DNA of 64,000 nt from Terriglobia bacterium (GCA_009838515.1 VXRL01000080.1:34072-98071); one strand, 5' to 3'; shown: positions 35,047-44,967, counted from the stretch's first letter. A program made the numbers and translations. Notes: a model not told the origin generated them from the letters alone.

Positions 35047-36810
35047 ATGAGTCAATTCGTCAAGGGGATGCTGGTCGGCATCGCGCTGGCAGTCGCGGCG
35101 GGCCTGAGCTTCGTCCTACTGCTGGCTCTGGTTATCTCCCAGAGCGATGCAACCGAGGTCGAGTCGGATTCGGCCGTCGTGATATCGCTCAGCGGGGACA
35201 TCCCTGAGTACATCGACTCGGACCTGTCTGCCTACCTAGCCTTCGACCGGTCGGGAAGAGCCACTCTCTTCGATCACGTCCGGGCGATTCGCCGGGCGGC
35301 GGAAGACGACCGCATCAAGGCCTTGGTCCTGCAGTGCGATGGATCGCGCGCGGGCTGGGCCAAGGCGCAAGAACTGCGCTGGGCAATCGATGCTTTCAAG
35401 GAGTCTGGCAAGCCGGTCTGGGCGTTCTTGGAAGTGGCGGGCCGCGAGGACTACTACATCGCTGCGATTGCGGATCGAATCGTGATCCAGCCCGAGAGCT
35501 ACCTCTCGCTGAGTGGACTGCGTTTGGAAATCATGTTCTTTAAGGGAGCGCTGGACAAACTGGGGGTGGAAGCGGACGTGATCCGCACCGGCCGATACAA
35601 GAGCGCCGGCGAGCCGTACTCGCGCGAAGGGATATCGCCGGAGTGGCGCCAAGTGCTGGACGAGATGCTCGACGAGTTCTACGGCCAGTTACTCGATGGC
35701 ATTGCCGCCGGGCGCGGCCAGGATGCGGCGCACTGGCGGACTGTGATGGACCAAGGGCCGTTCGCGGCAGCGGAGGCTCACGAGCACGGCCTGAGCGATG
35801 CGGTTCTGTACAAGGACGAATTCTACGAGGAACTCAGCGAGGCCGTCGAAGTTGAGGAGATTGATCGCGTCGCGATCTCGACGTATGCCAGGGAGTCGGC
35901 CAGCCGCCGTTCCGGTGGCCCAAAGATCGCGATGGTGCATGCTTCGGGGACCATCTATAGCGGTCGCTCCAATCCGACGCCTTTCGGGGGTCCGTCCGGC
36001 ACTCTCGCATCAGCCGACTTCATAGCGCAGATCGATTCCATTCGCGAGGACGAGAGCATCGACGCGGTAGTCCTGCGTATCGACTCGCCGGGCGGCGACG
36101 CCATCGCATCGGAGCAAATGCTCCACGCGGTGCGCCGTTTGGGACAGGAGAAGCCGATGGTCGTTTCCATGGCGAATGTTGCCGCTTCAGGCGGCTACTA
36201 CATCGCCGCAGTGCCCGACGTGCCGATCGTGGCCTATCCGGGAACCTACACCGGCTCGATCGGTGTCTTCACGATCCGGCTGAATCTACGTGATCTCTAC
36301 AACAAACTAGGCATTACCAAGGAGATCCTCAGCCGCGGGAAGTTCACCGCGATCGAATCGGACTACGGGCCGATGACCAGCGCCGAGCGGGAGAAGCTGC
36401 GCGGATACGTCGACTCGATCTATGAGACCTTCGTCAATCGGGTCGCCGAAGGCCGCGGCGACGATGCCGAGTCCATCGCCGAGTTGGCTGAAGGGCGCGT
36501 GTGGATCGGAGCGCAAGCGGAGCGGAACGGACTTGTAGACTCGCTGGGCGGCTATTTGGACGCAGTGGAGCGAGTCAAGGAAATTGCCGAGATCGATCCC
36601 GACGAGACGGTCAGGATCGTCACCTACCCCGAGCGGCGATCCATGCTGGAGTCGCTGATGTCCGGCGATCTCTCGGCTGCGGCCGCTCGCCTGCTCGTGC
36701 CGCGAAACTTCCGTGCAGCCAGCCGGGCTGGCGAGGATTTGGAACGTCTCGCCAGTAGACTGAGCGACGGCGCCATGTACATGGCACCGTTCGAGATATC
36801 GGTGCAGTAG
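35047..36810 (+). CDS. sppA: Signal peptide peptidase SppA (67K type, peptidase S49)
   Basis: The 587-residue membrane-anchored serine protease degrades cleaved signal peptides. The start ATG 35047 is chosen because GGAGG ends 5 nt upstream; earlier in-frame ATGs lack this. A single N-terminal membrane helix (MLVGIALAVAAGLSFVLLLA) leads to tandem S49 domains. The N-terminal domain supplies the Lys general base near residue 184 (GRYKSAGEPYSREG). The C-terminal domain supplies the nucleophile Ser381 in ANVAASGGYYIA, with YTGSIGVFTIRLNL after it. Full-length two-domain SppA of about 590-620 residues matches. efp follows about 100 nt later. Confidence 0.93.
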   Translation: MSQFVKGMLVGIALAVAAGLSFVLLLALVISQSDATEVESDSAVVISLSGDIPEYIDSDLSAYLAFDRSGRATLFDHVRAIRRAAEDDRIKALVLQCDGSRAGWAKAQELRWAIDAFKESGKPVWAFLEVAGREDYYIAAIADRIVIQPESYLSLSGLRLEIMFFKGALDKLGVEADVIRTGRYKSAGEPYSREGISPEWRQVLDEMLDEFYGQLLDGIAAGRGQDAAHWRTVMDQGPFAAAEAHEHGLSDAVLYKDEFYEELSEAVEVEEIDRVAISTYARESASRRSGGPKIAMVHASGTIYSGRSNPTPFGGPSGTLASADFIAQIDSIREDESIDAVVLRIDSPGGDAIASEQMLHAVRRLGQEKPMVVSMANVAASGGYYIAAVPDVPIVAYPGTYTGSIGVFTIRLNLRDLYNKLGITKEILSRGKFTAIESDYGPMTSAEREKLRGYVDSIYETFVNRVAEGRGDDAESIAELAEGRVWIGAQAERNGLVDSLGGYLDAVERVKEIAEIDPDETVRIVTYPERRSMLESLMSGDLSAAAARLLVPRNFRAASRAGEDLERLASRLSDGAMYMAPFEISVQ

Positions 36811-36914
36811 GCGCTCGGTTCGGGAAACGGCGCTCGGGGGCTGCCGGGTCCAACGATACAATGGCACGGTAGGGTGCCGGAGCGTCACCGGTACGGCCGT
36901 ATGGGGGACACGAC

Positions 36915-37475
36915 TTGAACGTACAAGCCACGCAACTGCGTCCGGGCATGGTGATTCGCTACAACGGCGACATCTGCACCATCCACAAGACCGAGCACAG
37001 GACGCCGGGCAACAAGCGGGGATTCGTCCAGGCAAAGATGCGCAACCATCGCTCGGGCGCGATGGTGGAATTGAAGTTCGCCTCGGAGGACTTCGTGCCT
37101 AAGGTCATGCTCGAGTCGCAGGAGATGCAGTACCTGTATGCCGATGGTGGCAGCTATCACCTGATGAACACCGAAAACTACGAACAGATTGAACTCTTGG
37201 CGGAGCAACTCGGCAGCCAAGTTAACTACATGATTCCCGACACCGTCGTAAGGGTGCAGTTCATGGACGGCGTGCCGTTCAACCTAGACCTGCCTTCGGC
37301 AGTCGACTTGGAAGTCGTCGAGACCGAGCCAGCCATCAAGAGCGCCACTGTCACTAACGTCACCAAGCCAGCCAAGACCGAGACGGGTCTGGTCGTGCAG
37401 GTGCCGCAATTCATCAAGGAAGGAGAGTCGATCCGCGTCAACACCGCGGACGGCAGCTACCTCGGCCGCGCTTGA
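36915..37475 (+). CDS. efp: Translation elongation factor P
   Basis: The 186-residue EF-P relieves ribosome stalling at polyproline stretches. Three beta-barrel domains are visible, with VIRYNGDICTIHKTEHRTPG in domain I and YMIPDTVVRVQFMDGVPF and VQVPQFIKEGESIRVNTADGSY in domains II-III. The start is TTG 36915 behind GGGGGA. The domain I tip loop reads T-P-G-N-K-R-G-F: Asn33 aligns with the residue modified in E. coli (Lys34), and a Lys follows at 34. No EpmA/EpmB, EarP or similar gene is present here. The polyproline linker of the nearby secretin is a plausible client. Confidence 0.94.
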   Translation: MNVQATQLRPGMVIRYNGDICTIHKTEHRTPGNKRGFVQAKMRNHRSGAMVELKFASEDFVPKVMLESQEMQYLYADGGSYHLMNTENYEQIELLAEQLGSQVNYMIPDTVVRVQFMDGVPFNLDLPSAVDLEVVETEPAIKSATVTNVTKPAKTETGLVVQVPQFIKEGESIRVNTADGSYLGRA

Positions 37476-37492
37476 GCGTCGTCTCGCGCTCG

Positions 37493-38893
37493 TCAGTCTT
37501 GACCAAGCGCCGCCGCCACTTCCCGGACACCCTGAATGACCGCACGGTCGTCATGGGGACGGCCGATCAACTGCACCCCGATCGATAGGCCGTCGCTTGT
37601 GGTGCCAACCGGGACCGTTGCTGCCGGAGCGCCCAGCACGTTGACGACTTGGCTGTAGACGAAGGCATTGGGGTAGGTGACTTCCTCGCCATCGATAGTC
37701 CATCGCCGCTCTCCATGGCGGAAGGCCGGAATTGCTGCCACGGGACAGAGGAGGAACCTGTAGCGTTCCATCAGCTTCAGGAACTTGTGGCGCAGCTGGT
37801 CTTGGGCCACCCAGCCCAGCAGGAGATCTTCGTAGGTTGTCTCCGCAGCCTCGCGGTCCGTTGCCATCGCCTCGTATGACAGTGGGTGAAGGCGGTAGCC
37901 GTCGGGCACGGATCCCTCGATCAGCGTTCTTAGGCACTTGCCGAACATGAGCCACCAGACGCTCGGGGCTCGCTCCAATCCGGTGGGCTCGATCCGCTCC
38001 GTTCTGAAGCCCCGCTCCTGCATCGCCGTCACCGCTGTCACGACAGCAGCTCTTGTCTCCGCCGTCACGGGCGTGTTCCAGGCGTGGGCGAACCAACCGA
38101 CGCGTGACGCCCGGACGACGTCATCGCGAGGCTGCCGTGGCGTGAAGGCCGGCACGCTCGAGATGTCGTCCGATTCTGGGATAAAAGTTGCCTCCGCAAG
38201 CGCGGCCAGGTCTTCGGCCGTGCGGGTCAGCGGCCCGACACTCGCCAGGGTCACGGAAGGCCCGGCAACTGCAGGCCAGTGGCCGGATCGGGGGATGATG
38301 CCCGGTGTAGGCTTGAATCCATACAGGCCGCAGAAATGTGCCGGAACGCGCACGGAGCCGCCCGCATCGCTGCCGATGCTGCCCGCCGAGATCTGCCCAG
38401 CGACCGCTGCGGAACAGCCGCCGCTGGAGCCGCCAGGAGTGAAGTCTATGTTCAGCGGGGATCTCGTCCTGCCGTAGATGGCGTTATCCGTTTCGTACGC
38501 CATCAGGAACTCGGGCACGTTCGTGGTGCCGAGGACTATGGCTCCCTCGCCCTTGAGGCCCGCGACAAGCGGCGCGTCCGCCTTGGCTACCTCACCCAAG
38601 CGCAGCCTGGTTCCGCACTCTTGGCGGAAGCCTTCGACAGCAATCGAGCTCTTGATGGTGACCGGAACGCCCGTCAGGCTGCCTCGGGCATGACCGCCCC
38701 GACGGACATCCTCGTCCGTTCGGGAGGCCTGCTCCAAGGCGCTCTCGGCTTGGAGATCCGTGATGGCGTTGATCTCCCGGTTCAGGTCGTCCGCCCGCTT
38801 GAGGTGGGCTTCGACCACTTCGGTGGCGGTAACCTCTCTGCCATTGACGAGTTGCGCAAGCCGCGTCGCTGCGAGGGCAGTGAGTTCGGACAT
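37493..38893 (-). CDS. Amidase (amidase signature family)
   Basis: The 466-residue product is counted from ATG 38893 (MSELTALAATRLAQLVNG); an upstream extension to 39049 is Arg/Ser-rich and overlaps the next gene's start. The amidase-signature core has the catalytic Lys in VPVTIKSSIAV, and FTPGGSSGGCSAAVAG with SIGSDAGGSVRVPAHFCGLYGFKPT supplying the Ser-cisSer-Lys triad. Substrates range from simple amides to allophanate and Glu-tRNA(Gln); the lack of GatB/GatC neighbours argues against GatA. It is convergent with efp, 17 nt apart, and divergent from the DUF1592 gene. Confidence 0.9.
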   Translation of the reverse strand: MSELTALAATRLAQLVNGREVTATEVVEAHLKRADDLNREINAITDLQAESALEQASRTDEDVRRGGHARGSLTGVPVTIKSSIAVEGFRQECGTRLRLGEVAKADAPLVAGLKGEGAIVLGTTNVPEFLMAYETDNAIYGRTRSPLNIDFTPGGSSGGCSAAVAGQISAGSIGSDAGGSVRVPAHFCGLYGFKPTPGIIPRSGHWPAVAGPSVTLASVGPLTRTAEDLAALAEATFIPESDDISSVPAFTPRQPRDDVVRASRVGWFAHAWNTPVTAETRAAVVTAVTAMQERGFRTERIEPTGLERAPSVWWLMFGKCLRTLIEGSVPDGYRLHPLSYEAMATDREAAETTYEDLLLGWVAQDQLRHKFLKLMERYRFLLCPVAAIPAFRHGERRWTIDGEEVTYPNAFVYSQVVNVLGAPAATVPVGTTSDGLSIGVQLIGRPHDDRAVIQGVREVAAALGQD

Positions 38894-39047
38894 ACCCTCA
38901 CAGGCTAACAATGCGATCCGCGTCGGGATGCCAAGATTGACATCCCGGCTAATACTCGATACCGTACTACCGTAGTTCGGACAAGACCGTAGAGCTGACC
39001 TAGCCGACTCTACGAACCGGAGTAGCCATCGGAGGTCTTGTTGAGGC

Positions 39048-41015
39048 ATGCCCCCTCCCAGCTCGATCCGGGGTGTTTCGAAAGCGCCTGTATTTCTGGG
39101 CCTGTCCCTGATTTTGGGTCTGGTCTCGCCTTGCGGGGCGCGGGCCGATACCGGCGGTGCCGACCATGAAGCGCTGAGGGCCGATTCCGAAGCCTACTTT
39201 GGTGATCGCGTAACGCCGTTCATCAAGGACTATTGCATCCAGTGCCACCAGAACAGGCGGCCCACGCAAGCGGGGGTCAATTTTTCGCCGGCGCTCAAGG
39301 CCCCAGGTCACGCCGCCTTTCACGATCAGTGGAAGAGAGCAGTCGCCAGGGTGAAGGCGCATGACATGCCGCCGGAAGGTGCGCCCCAGCCCAGCGATGC
39401 GGATCGGCGGATGTTCGCCGATTGGATTGCGAAGCTCAAGTACCTCAGCGAGAAGGATCCCGGGCGTTTCGTCATCCGGCGGCTGACCAAGACCGAATAC
39501 GGCAACACCCTGCATGATCTCTTCGGCGTCGAGCCGTGGATAGCCGACGGACTGCCGGATGAAGTCAGCGGCGAGGGGTATCTCAATTCGCTCTCGCCGC
39601 TCCAACTCGAGCAGTATCTGGCGATCGCTGACCGGGTGTTGGATCGGATCGTGGCGCCGGAAGACGCCCCGCCCACCGAAGTCCAAACGCGGCTGTTCGG
39701 CGAACCTGCTGCGCCGCAGACAGGCTCTCGAGAAGCGGCGCGAGAAGTCGCCCGGTCCCTTGCGAGGAAGGCTTATCGCCGGCCTCCAACCGAGGCGGAG
39801 CTAGATGTCTTGGTGGAAGCGTTCGAGCTGGGAAGGCAGAACGAGTTCGGTTACGAGCAGTCGCTTCACTTGATGCTCAAGGCCGTCCTCGTTTCTCCCC
39901 AGTTTCTTTTCATCACTCCGGCCGGAGAAGTCGAGTCGAGCACGGGCATCGTTCCGCTGGACGACTATCAGCTCGCTTCGCGCCTGTCTTACTTGCTGTG
40001 GGCCACCATGCCCGACGACGAGCTGACGGCCCTCGCTGATAGCGGGTCGCTGCATGAGCCAGAGATTCTCGAAGCGCAGGTCAAGCGATTACTGCAGGAT
40101 CGCCGCTCCCGCGCTCTGTTTGACGGGTTTGGCGCACAGTGGCTTGGAGTCGGCGGCTTGGAAAGCCAGGTCTTCGATCCTGCGGTGTTTCCGCAGATGA
40201 CCGCCGAAATGCGCGAGGCGATGTACGACGAAGCCCGCCTGTTCTTCGAGAGCATCGTGCGTGAAAACCGGAGCGTCATCAATTTCGTCGATGCCGACTA
40301 CACCTATCTCAACGGGACGCTGGCCTCGATCTACGGCTTGGAAGAGACTGTCACGGGATCCGAGATGCGGAGGGTCCATCTGAGCGATGGCAATCGCGGG
40401 GGAGTCTTGGGAATGCCCGGAGTTCTCGCGGCGACCTCCTTCCCCAACCGCACCAGCGCGGTCAAGCGCGGCGTGTGGGTACTGGAACAGGTGCTCGGAG
40501 AGCATGTGCCGGCCGCCCCTCCGAGTGTTCCGGCACTGGAGGAACAGGACCGGGAGACAGTCGCGAGTCTTTCCCTGCGTGAGCGCACCGAGCTACACAG
40601 CACGAACCCCGTCTGCGCTAACTGTCATCAAATGCTCGACCCGATTGGGTTCGGCCTGGAGAACTTCGACGCCATCGGCCGATGGCGCGACCGGGACGAC
40701 AATGGCGAGGCGATCGATGCAGCGGGCGAGCTTCCGGGGGGAGAACGATTCTCGGGCCCCAAAGAGCTGAACGCCATAATTGCCGGACGAATCGGCGATC
40801 TTGCTCGCAATCTCGCGGAGAAACTGCTAGCGTACGCCTTAGGCCGAAGGTTGGAAGGCTATGACGAAATCGTGGTGGATGAGTTGATGCATGAAATCGC
40901 CGGCGACGGCTACCGTATGCAGACGCTCGTCACCGCGGTCGTCACCAGTTATCCCTTCACCCATCGTCGAATCCAAGAGGAGATGAGTTCCAATGAGCAG
41001 AAGAGCGCTGATTGA
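39048..41015 (+). CDS. DUF1592-family multidomain protein with cytochrome c-type haem site
   Basis: The 655-residue exported protein has a signal peptide ([19 protein letters not shown]). An N-terminal planctomycete-cytochrome segment has C-I-Q-C-H at residues 63-67. DUF1587/DUF1592 regions follow ([72 protein letters not shown]). DUF1588/DUF1585-like ends follow ([29 protein letters not shown], then a second C-A-N-C-H at 523-527 and [13 protein letters not shown]). The function is unknown. It overlaps by 23 nt the DUF1552 gene that almost always follows this family, so the pair is translationally coupled. Confidence 0.9.
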   Translation: MPPPSSIRGVSKAPVFLGLSLILGLVSPCGARADTGGADHEALRADSEAYFGDRVTPFIKDYCIQCHQNRRPTQAGVNFSPALKAPGHAAFHDQWKRAVARVKAHDMPPEGAPQPSDADRRMFADWIAKLKYLSEKDPGRFVIRRLTKTEYGNTLHDLFGVEPWIADGLPDEVSGEGYLNSLSPLQLEQYLAIADRVLDRIVAPEDAPPTEVQTRLFGEPAAPQTGSREAAREVARSLARKAYRRPPTEAELDVLVEAFELGRQNEFGYEQSLHLMLKAVLVSPQFLFITPAGEVESSTGIVPLDDYQLASRLSYLLWATMPDDELTALADSGSLHEPEILEAQVKRLLQDRRSRALFDGFGAQWLGVGGLESQVFDPAVFPQMTAEMREAMYDEARLFFESIVRENRSVINFVDADYTYLNGTLASIYGLEETVTGSEMRRVHLSDGNRGGVLGMPGVLAATSFPNRTSAVKRGVWVLEQVLGEHVPAAPPSVPALEEQDRETVASLSLRERTELHSTNPVCANCHQMLDPIGFGLENFDAIGRWRDRDDNGEAIDAAGELPGGERFSGPKELNAIIAGRIGDLARNLAEKLLAYALGRRLEGYDEIVVDELMHEIAGDGYRMQTLVTAVVTSYPFTHRRIQEEMSSNEQKSAD

Positions 41016-42369
41016 CCGCAGGGCCTGCCTGAAAGGGTTGGGCGTCTCACTCGCCCTACCTCTGATGGACGCGATGGGTTGGGCCGACACCGCCGGCGGG
41101 ACGGCGTACAAGCCGCCGGTGCGCCTCGGATTCATGTACATGCCCCATGGCGTGATCATGGACCAGTTCTGGCCCGCCGATGCGGAGAGTTTTCTCACTT
41201 CACCGCCGCCGGCGTTCGAGCCCCTGCAGCCCATCCTCGATCAGTGTCTGACGATGAAGGGGATCTCCGGCGTTCCGATCGCTCCATTCAACGGAGCGCC
41301 GCACGCGCTCGAACTGTCGACCTGGCTCACGGCGACCTTGCCGGCCCCCGACAAGCGGAGCGAGATCAACATCGCGATCTCCGCGGATCAGGTTGCCGCC
41401 AACCACGTGGGCGCCTTCACCACGCTGCCGTCACTAGAACTGGCCACCATGCCCCAGAACTGGAAGGAAAACCAGGAAGGGCTGAACGAGGGGTACTATT
41501 CGCACTGCAGCTATCGTTCGCCCACTCAGGTGGTCCCTGCCGAGACCAATCCACGCAACGTGCTCAATCGCCTGTTCCACAAACAGGATCAGAGCGGCGA
41601 TGCGATGCAAGCGAAAGCCTTGGATCGAAGCCTGTTGGATATCGTGCTGGGCGGCGCGAGGGACTTGCGGCAGACGTTGCCTACAACCGACCAACGCAAA
41701 CTGGACGAGTACTTGGACAGCGTCCGCTCCGTGGAACGACGCATAGCCGCCATCGAGTATCGCCAGAAAGAGGCAGCCTTGGAGAAGGCCGGCGTCCGCG
41801 CGAGCAAACGTCACGCTACCGATTCGCCGCCCATCGAGATCAAGATTCCGGAGGGAGACAAGCGTAGCGAGTACATGCAGGTGATGTGCGACCTGAACGT
41901 GCTGGCGTTTCAGACCGACACAACTCGCGTCTGCACCTACATCGGCTCCAGACCCAACGGCGCGTCCTATCCGGAACTCGGGTTCAACGATCAGCATCAC
42001 TCGCAGACCCATCACGGCAATGATCCGAAGATGGTCGAGAAGGTCGCAAGGATCACCGAATTCAACATCGCCCAATTCGCTTACATGGTCAAGAAGATGC
42101 ACAGCCTGCGCGAAGCCGACGGCACGTTGCTAGACAACTGCATCATGATGTGGGGATCCGGCCTCGAGGATGGCAATCAGCACACGCGGGAGAACCTCCC
42201 CTTCGTTCTCGCTGGAAGCGGGGGCGGTTCAATCAACACGGGACGCTTCCTGCCGGACACAGAGGGAAATCAAGGGGATCTGCTGACCACGTTGCTCGCT
42301 TGCGCCGGCATTCCGATAGACCGTCCCATTGGCATCGCGACCAAGCAGATCGAAGCGATCAAGGCCTAA
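40993..42369 (+). CDS. DUF1552 domain-containing protein, Tat-exported
   Basis: The 458-residue protein is exported folded through a twin-arginine signal ([17 protein letters not shown]). The body matches DUF1552: [90 protein letters not shown] and [26 protein letters not shown]. The family is a relative of the alkaline-phosphatase-like DUF1501 proteins and is thought to act with DUF1592 partners at the cell surface, but no reaction is established. The 23-nt overlap with the DUF1592 gene shows them to be one operon. Confidence 0.9.
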   Translation: MSRRALIDRRACLKGLGVSLALPLMDAMGWADTAGGTAYKPPVRLGFMYMPHGVIMDQFWPADAESFLTSPPPAFEPLQPILDQCLTMKGISGVPIAPFNGAPHALELSTWLTATLPAPDKRSEINIAISADQVAANHVGAFTTLPSLELATMPQNWKENQEGLNEGYYSHCSYRSPTQVVPAETNPRNVLNRLFHKQDQSGDAMQAKALDRSLLDIVLGGARDLRQTLPTTDQRKLDEYLDSVRSVERRIAAIEYRQKEAALEKAGVRASKRHATDSPPIEIKIPEGDKRSEYMQVMCDLNVLAFQTDTTRVCTYIGSRPNGASYPELGFNDQHHSQTHHGNDPKMVEKVARITEFNIAQFAYMVKKMHSLREADGTLLDNCIMMWGSGLEDGNQHTRENLPFVLAGSGGGSINTGRFLPDTEGNQGDLLTTLLACAGIPIDRPIGIATKQIEAIKA

Positions 42370-42508
42370 CTTCCTCAAAGGGGTTGGGGGGATTCGGGGG
42401 GCGAAGAGCCCAGCAGTTGGCCCGACCAGTGCGATCTGTCCCAAGCGCCGTCCATACGCCGGAAAGATCGATGAGGTCGTTCGCCACTGGCCTCGGTATC
42501 CTAGTGCC

Positions 42509-43147
42509 ATGCTGAGACAGACTCTCGCAACGCTTGCCTTGGCCTTGTGCATCGCGTGCGGCACGGCTGAACAACCAGCCGAGCAGCTATTCAACGGCAC
42601 CGACCTCACTGGATGGCGTCACGTCGGACGAGGAGAGTTCACGGTCGAAGACGGTGCGCTAACCACATCCGGCGGAATGGGGCTGCTGGTCTACGACGGC
42701 AAGAAGATCGGCAATGCCGTGCTGCGCGTTGTCTACAAGCCGGAGTCTCCCAAGTCGAATGCCGGAGTGTTCATCCGTGCGCCGGAGCAACCTCACGATC
42801 CGTGGTTCGCGGTGCATAAGGGCTACGAGGTGCAGATCGAAGACGGAACCGACGAGTTTCACCGCACCGGCTCCATCTACTCACTCTCTCCGGCGACCGA
42901 GTTCCCGGCAAGCGAGGATGGGTGGAACACGATGGAGATCACGCTTGACGGGCAGGTTACGCGGGTCTCGGTCAACGGCAGGGTGGTCAACGAGTTCGAT
43001 GGCACTCAGGAAGTGCCGGAGCGTAAGCGGTGGTTTGAGCCCCAGCGGGGCCCGCGCCCGGACTCGGGCTACATCGGCCTGCAGAACCACGACCAGAGGT
43101 CGATCGTGCGCTTCCGCGAGGTCAGCGTTCGGCCCCTAGCGGACTGA
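42509..43147 (+). CDS. DUF1080 (3-keto-disaccharide hydrolase-like) secreted protein
   Basis: The 212-residue beta-jelly-roll protein is counted from ATG 42509 (MLRQTLATLALALCIACG), a signal ending at Cys residues, so a lipoprotein is possible. The family marks are LFNGTDLTGWRHVG, FTVEDGALTT, VYKPESPKSNAGVFIRAP and the C-terminal GPRPDSGYIGLQNH. DUF1080 domains hydrolyse 3-keto-glycosides or bind sugars in characterised members, and they commonly accompany sugar oxidoreductases and PSD1-type modules. It follows the DUF1592-DUF1552 pair and is convergent with the FAH-family gene, 18 nt apart. Confidence 0.87.
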   Translation: MLRQTLATLALALCIACGTAEQPAEQLFNGTDLTGWRHVGRGEFTVEDGALTTSGGMGLLVYDGKKIGNAVLRVVYKPESPKSNAGVFIRAPEQPHDPWFAVHKGYEVQIEDGTDEFHRTGSIYSLSPATEFPASEDGWNTMEITLDGQVTRVSVNGRVVNEFDGTQEVPERKRWFEPQRGPRPDSGYIGLQNHDQRSIVRFREVSVRPLAD

Positions 43148-43165
43148 TGTTCCCTCTGGTGGCCG

Positions 43166-44023
43166 CTAGCCCGCCGCTTGGCGCCGCGTGACCCGTGCGC
43201 GCAGTTGCCCCACGCCATCGATGCGGGCCTCCACGGTGTCGCCGGGCTTGATCCGCGCGCCCTTCGGGCAGCCCGTGGAGAGGATGTCTCCTGGCTCGAA
43301 CGTCATCACCCGGGAGTGGAAGGCTGCTAGATTGAACGGCCGGTGCCGCATGTTCGAGACGAAGTCTCGCGAGAACACCTCGGAATTGTGGATGGTCTGG
43401 ACTTCGAGCGCATTGACGTCGTGGATCTCGTCCGCCGTGACGATGACCGGTCCGAAGCAAAAGAACGTGTCGAAGCTCTTGGAGCGCTGCAGGTAGCGGG
43501 TGTTGCGAGCCAAGATGTCTAGCGCGGTCATGTCCAAAGTGGTGGTATAGCCGAAGAGCACGCTGGGCACCTCTTCGAGGGGCACGTCCCGGCAGCGCTT
43601 GCCGAACACCAATGCCAACTCGCCCTCGGCGTCGACATCGGACGTCAGATCTTCCGGCGGAAGCTCGATCGCGCCGCCGGGCTCGAAGAACGAAGAGGAC
43701 GGTTTCATGAAGCTGCCGGGCTCTTCCGGCTGGACCTCGCTCAGATCCTCGGCGTGGGAGCGGTAGTTGAGGCCGATGCACCATACCTTGCCGGGATTCG
43801 CATACGGGATGCGTAGGCGAACGTCCTGCAACGGGATCTCCGCTTCCAAGCCTTGCGCCAGCGCCCCTAACGCTCGTGCCTCGTCGGACTGGATCAACGA
43901 GAGCAGCGTTCGGGGGAAGTTTGCCCCTCGCTTGCTGTTGAGTTGGCTGATCGGCAGGATCTTGCCGTCCTTGAGAATTCCCGCCTCGGTCGCTCCAGCG
44001 TGTTCAAACGTGCAGAGTCGCAT
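43166..44023 (-). CDS. Fumarylacetoacetate hydrolase (FAH) family protein
   Basis: The 285-residue product, counted from ATG 44023, has a purine-rich GGGGAG just upstream; ATG 44035 is the alternative. The C-terminal FAH domain has IGLNYRSHAEDL, FMKPSSSFFEPGG, DAEGELALVFGKRCRDV (metal-binding Asp/Glu), GYTTTLDMTALD and GDILSTGCPKGARIKPGD. FAH-fold enzymes act on diketo acids and include fumarylpyruvate hydrolases, 2-oxo-hepta-ene-dioate isomerases and 2,4-diketo-3-deoxy-L-fuconate hydrolase. The last is attractive here because lactonase, dehydratase and SDR genes of that kind of pathway are in the window, but the assignment is inference. Confidence 0.88.
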   Translation of the reverse strand: MRLCTFEHAGATEAGILKDGKILPISQLNSKRGANFPRTLLSLIQSDEARALGALAQGLEAEIPLQDVRLRIPYANPGKVWCIGLNYRSHAEDLSEVQPEEPGSFMKPSSSFFEPGGAIELPPEDLTSDVDAEGELALVFGKRCRDVPLEEVPSVLFGYTTTLDMTALDILARNTRYLQRSKSFDTFFCFGPVIVTADEIHDVNALEVQTIHNSEVFSRDFVSNMRHRPFNLAAFHSRVMTFEPGDILSTGCPKGARIKPGDTVEARIDGVGQLRARVTRRQAAG

Positions 44024-44035
44024 AGCCCTCCCCAT

Positions 44036-44372
44036 GCTATCGCGATGCCCAAGCGCTTGATCACATTCGCTGCAGGCCTGGATCTGAGTAGTGCGAAGTT
44101 GCCCATTCTGATTGCGTCACAGGGACTGTCGCTTGTGGCTGCACATGAGCCTCCACAGCACTTCGTTACGCGACACACGGTGCTGATTCGAGGGTTGCCA
44201 GCTTGCGTCTCTCCTCGTCCGTGAGACGAAGGCGATCAGCCCGGGGGTCGACTGCATCGCGAAGCCGATGGGTATGGTTGTCCCCCCCACCAGCTTGAGC
44301 AGCGGAAACATGATGAACTGGTTGTCGGGACTCGCCACGTTGGTCTGCTCGGAAGCGGAGTGCGGAAGTCCC
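44036..44372. other. Short non-coding stretch between FAH and higA genes
   Basis: About 340 bases. A minus-strand frame ending at 44117 contains NQFIMFPLLKLVGGTTIPIG, hydrophobic and not Arg-rich, but it overlaps the end of higA out of frame and matches nothing I recognise. It could be a fragment of a lost membrane gene. I call no gene here. Confidence 0.4.
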
Positions 44373-44735
44373 TCAGGCAGCCTCGGCCATGGGATCGGCA
44401 TCGTCGGGGTCGGGCACCGTGCCCGGCCATCGTCCTAGGCGATTCCGCTCTTGGGCTAGGTCGTACTCGGCTTGGCGCCGTAGCCACACATCAGCCGTGC
44501 CCCAGCCTACCGCTTCCAGCTTCAGGGCAAGCGACACCGAGATGCCCGCCCGCCCGTTGAGCACGCGCGAGAGCGCTACCCGCGACACGCCGAGGTTGTG
44601 TGCTGTCTCACTGACTGTCAGGCTGCTCTCTCCCAGGGGATCCTCCATGCAGCCGTGGTAGATATGCCGTCCCGGATGCGACGGGTGACGCCGCAGCCAA
44701 GCGTCGTACCCTACGCTGTCCTTGCTCTCGCTCAT
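44373..44735 (-). CDS. HigA-type antitoxin (addiction module, HTH)
   Basis: The 120-residue Xre-like antitoxin shows the HigA pattern H-P-G-R-H-I-Y, a PLGESSLTVSETAHNLGVSRVALSRVLNGRAGISVSLALKLEAVGWGTAD helix-turn-helix region (positions about 34-83), and WLRRQAEYDLAQER. It represses its own promoter and neutralises the HigB mRNA interferase. AGGAGG (44741-44746) lies 5 nt before the ATG and overlaps the stop codon of the higB remnant, so the two were once translationally coupled. The C-terminal acidic tail (PDPDDADPMAEAA) is longer than usual. Confidence 0.85.
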   Translation of the reverse strand: MSESKDSVGYDAWLRRHPSHPGRHIYHGCMEDPLGESSLTVSETAHNLGVSRVALSRVLNGRAGISVSLALKLEAVGWGTADVWLRRQAEYDLAQERNRLGRWPGTVPDPDDADPMAEAA

Positions 44736-44744
44736 GGTGCCCTC

Positions 44745-44967
44745 CTACCGATGCTCCGTCAGGTCAACATCCAGCGCGTCGTTGCCCTCGACGCGGAACA
44801 CGATCCGCCACATTCGTGACACAGTCACGGCCCATTGGCCCTTGCGATCCCCCTTTCAGCGGATGCGACCGGTAGAATGGCTCGGACAACTCGCCTAGGG
44901 CGTCTGCCCAGTCCAAGGCCAACAGGATATCCCGGATCCGGTTGACCTGTAATTGTGTGTCCGGGTG
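44745..44967 (-). pseudogene. Broken higB toxin (frameshift and lost N-terminus)
   Basis: Upstream of higA the minus strand encodes QVNRIRDILLALDWADALG and FYRSHPLKG in one frame, and GDRKGQWAVTVSRMWRIVF then RVEGNDALDVDLTEHR-stop in the next. These join exactly at HPLKG|DRKGQW, a diagnostic HigB motif. The break is at CCCCC on the plus strand (44849-44853): five bases where four would keep frame. In addition a TAG stands just before the remnant (44968-44970), and the first 30 or so residues of HigB are not found. The single-base error alone might be a sequencing artefact, but the missing N-terminus argues for real decay. Confidence 0.75.

Noticed and set aside
37474..37491. GAGCG/CGCTC stem between efp and the amidase gene as a terminator
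   Set aside because: The stem is only 5 bp and no T-run follows on either strand.
44117..44401. A minus-strand frame with a hydrophobic segment (MFPLLKLVGGTTIPIG)
   Set aside because: It overlaps the end of higA in another frame and has no family match or start signal.
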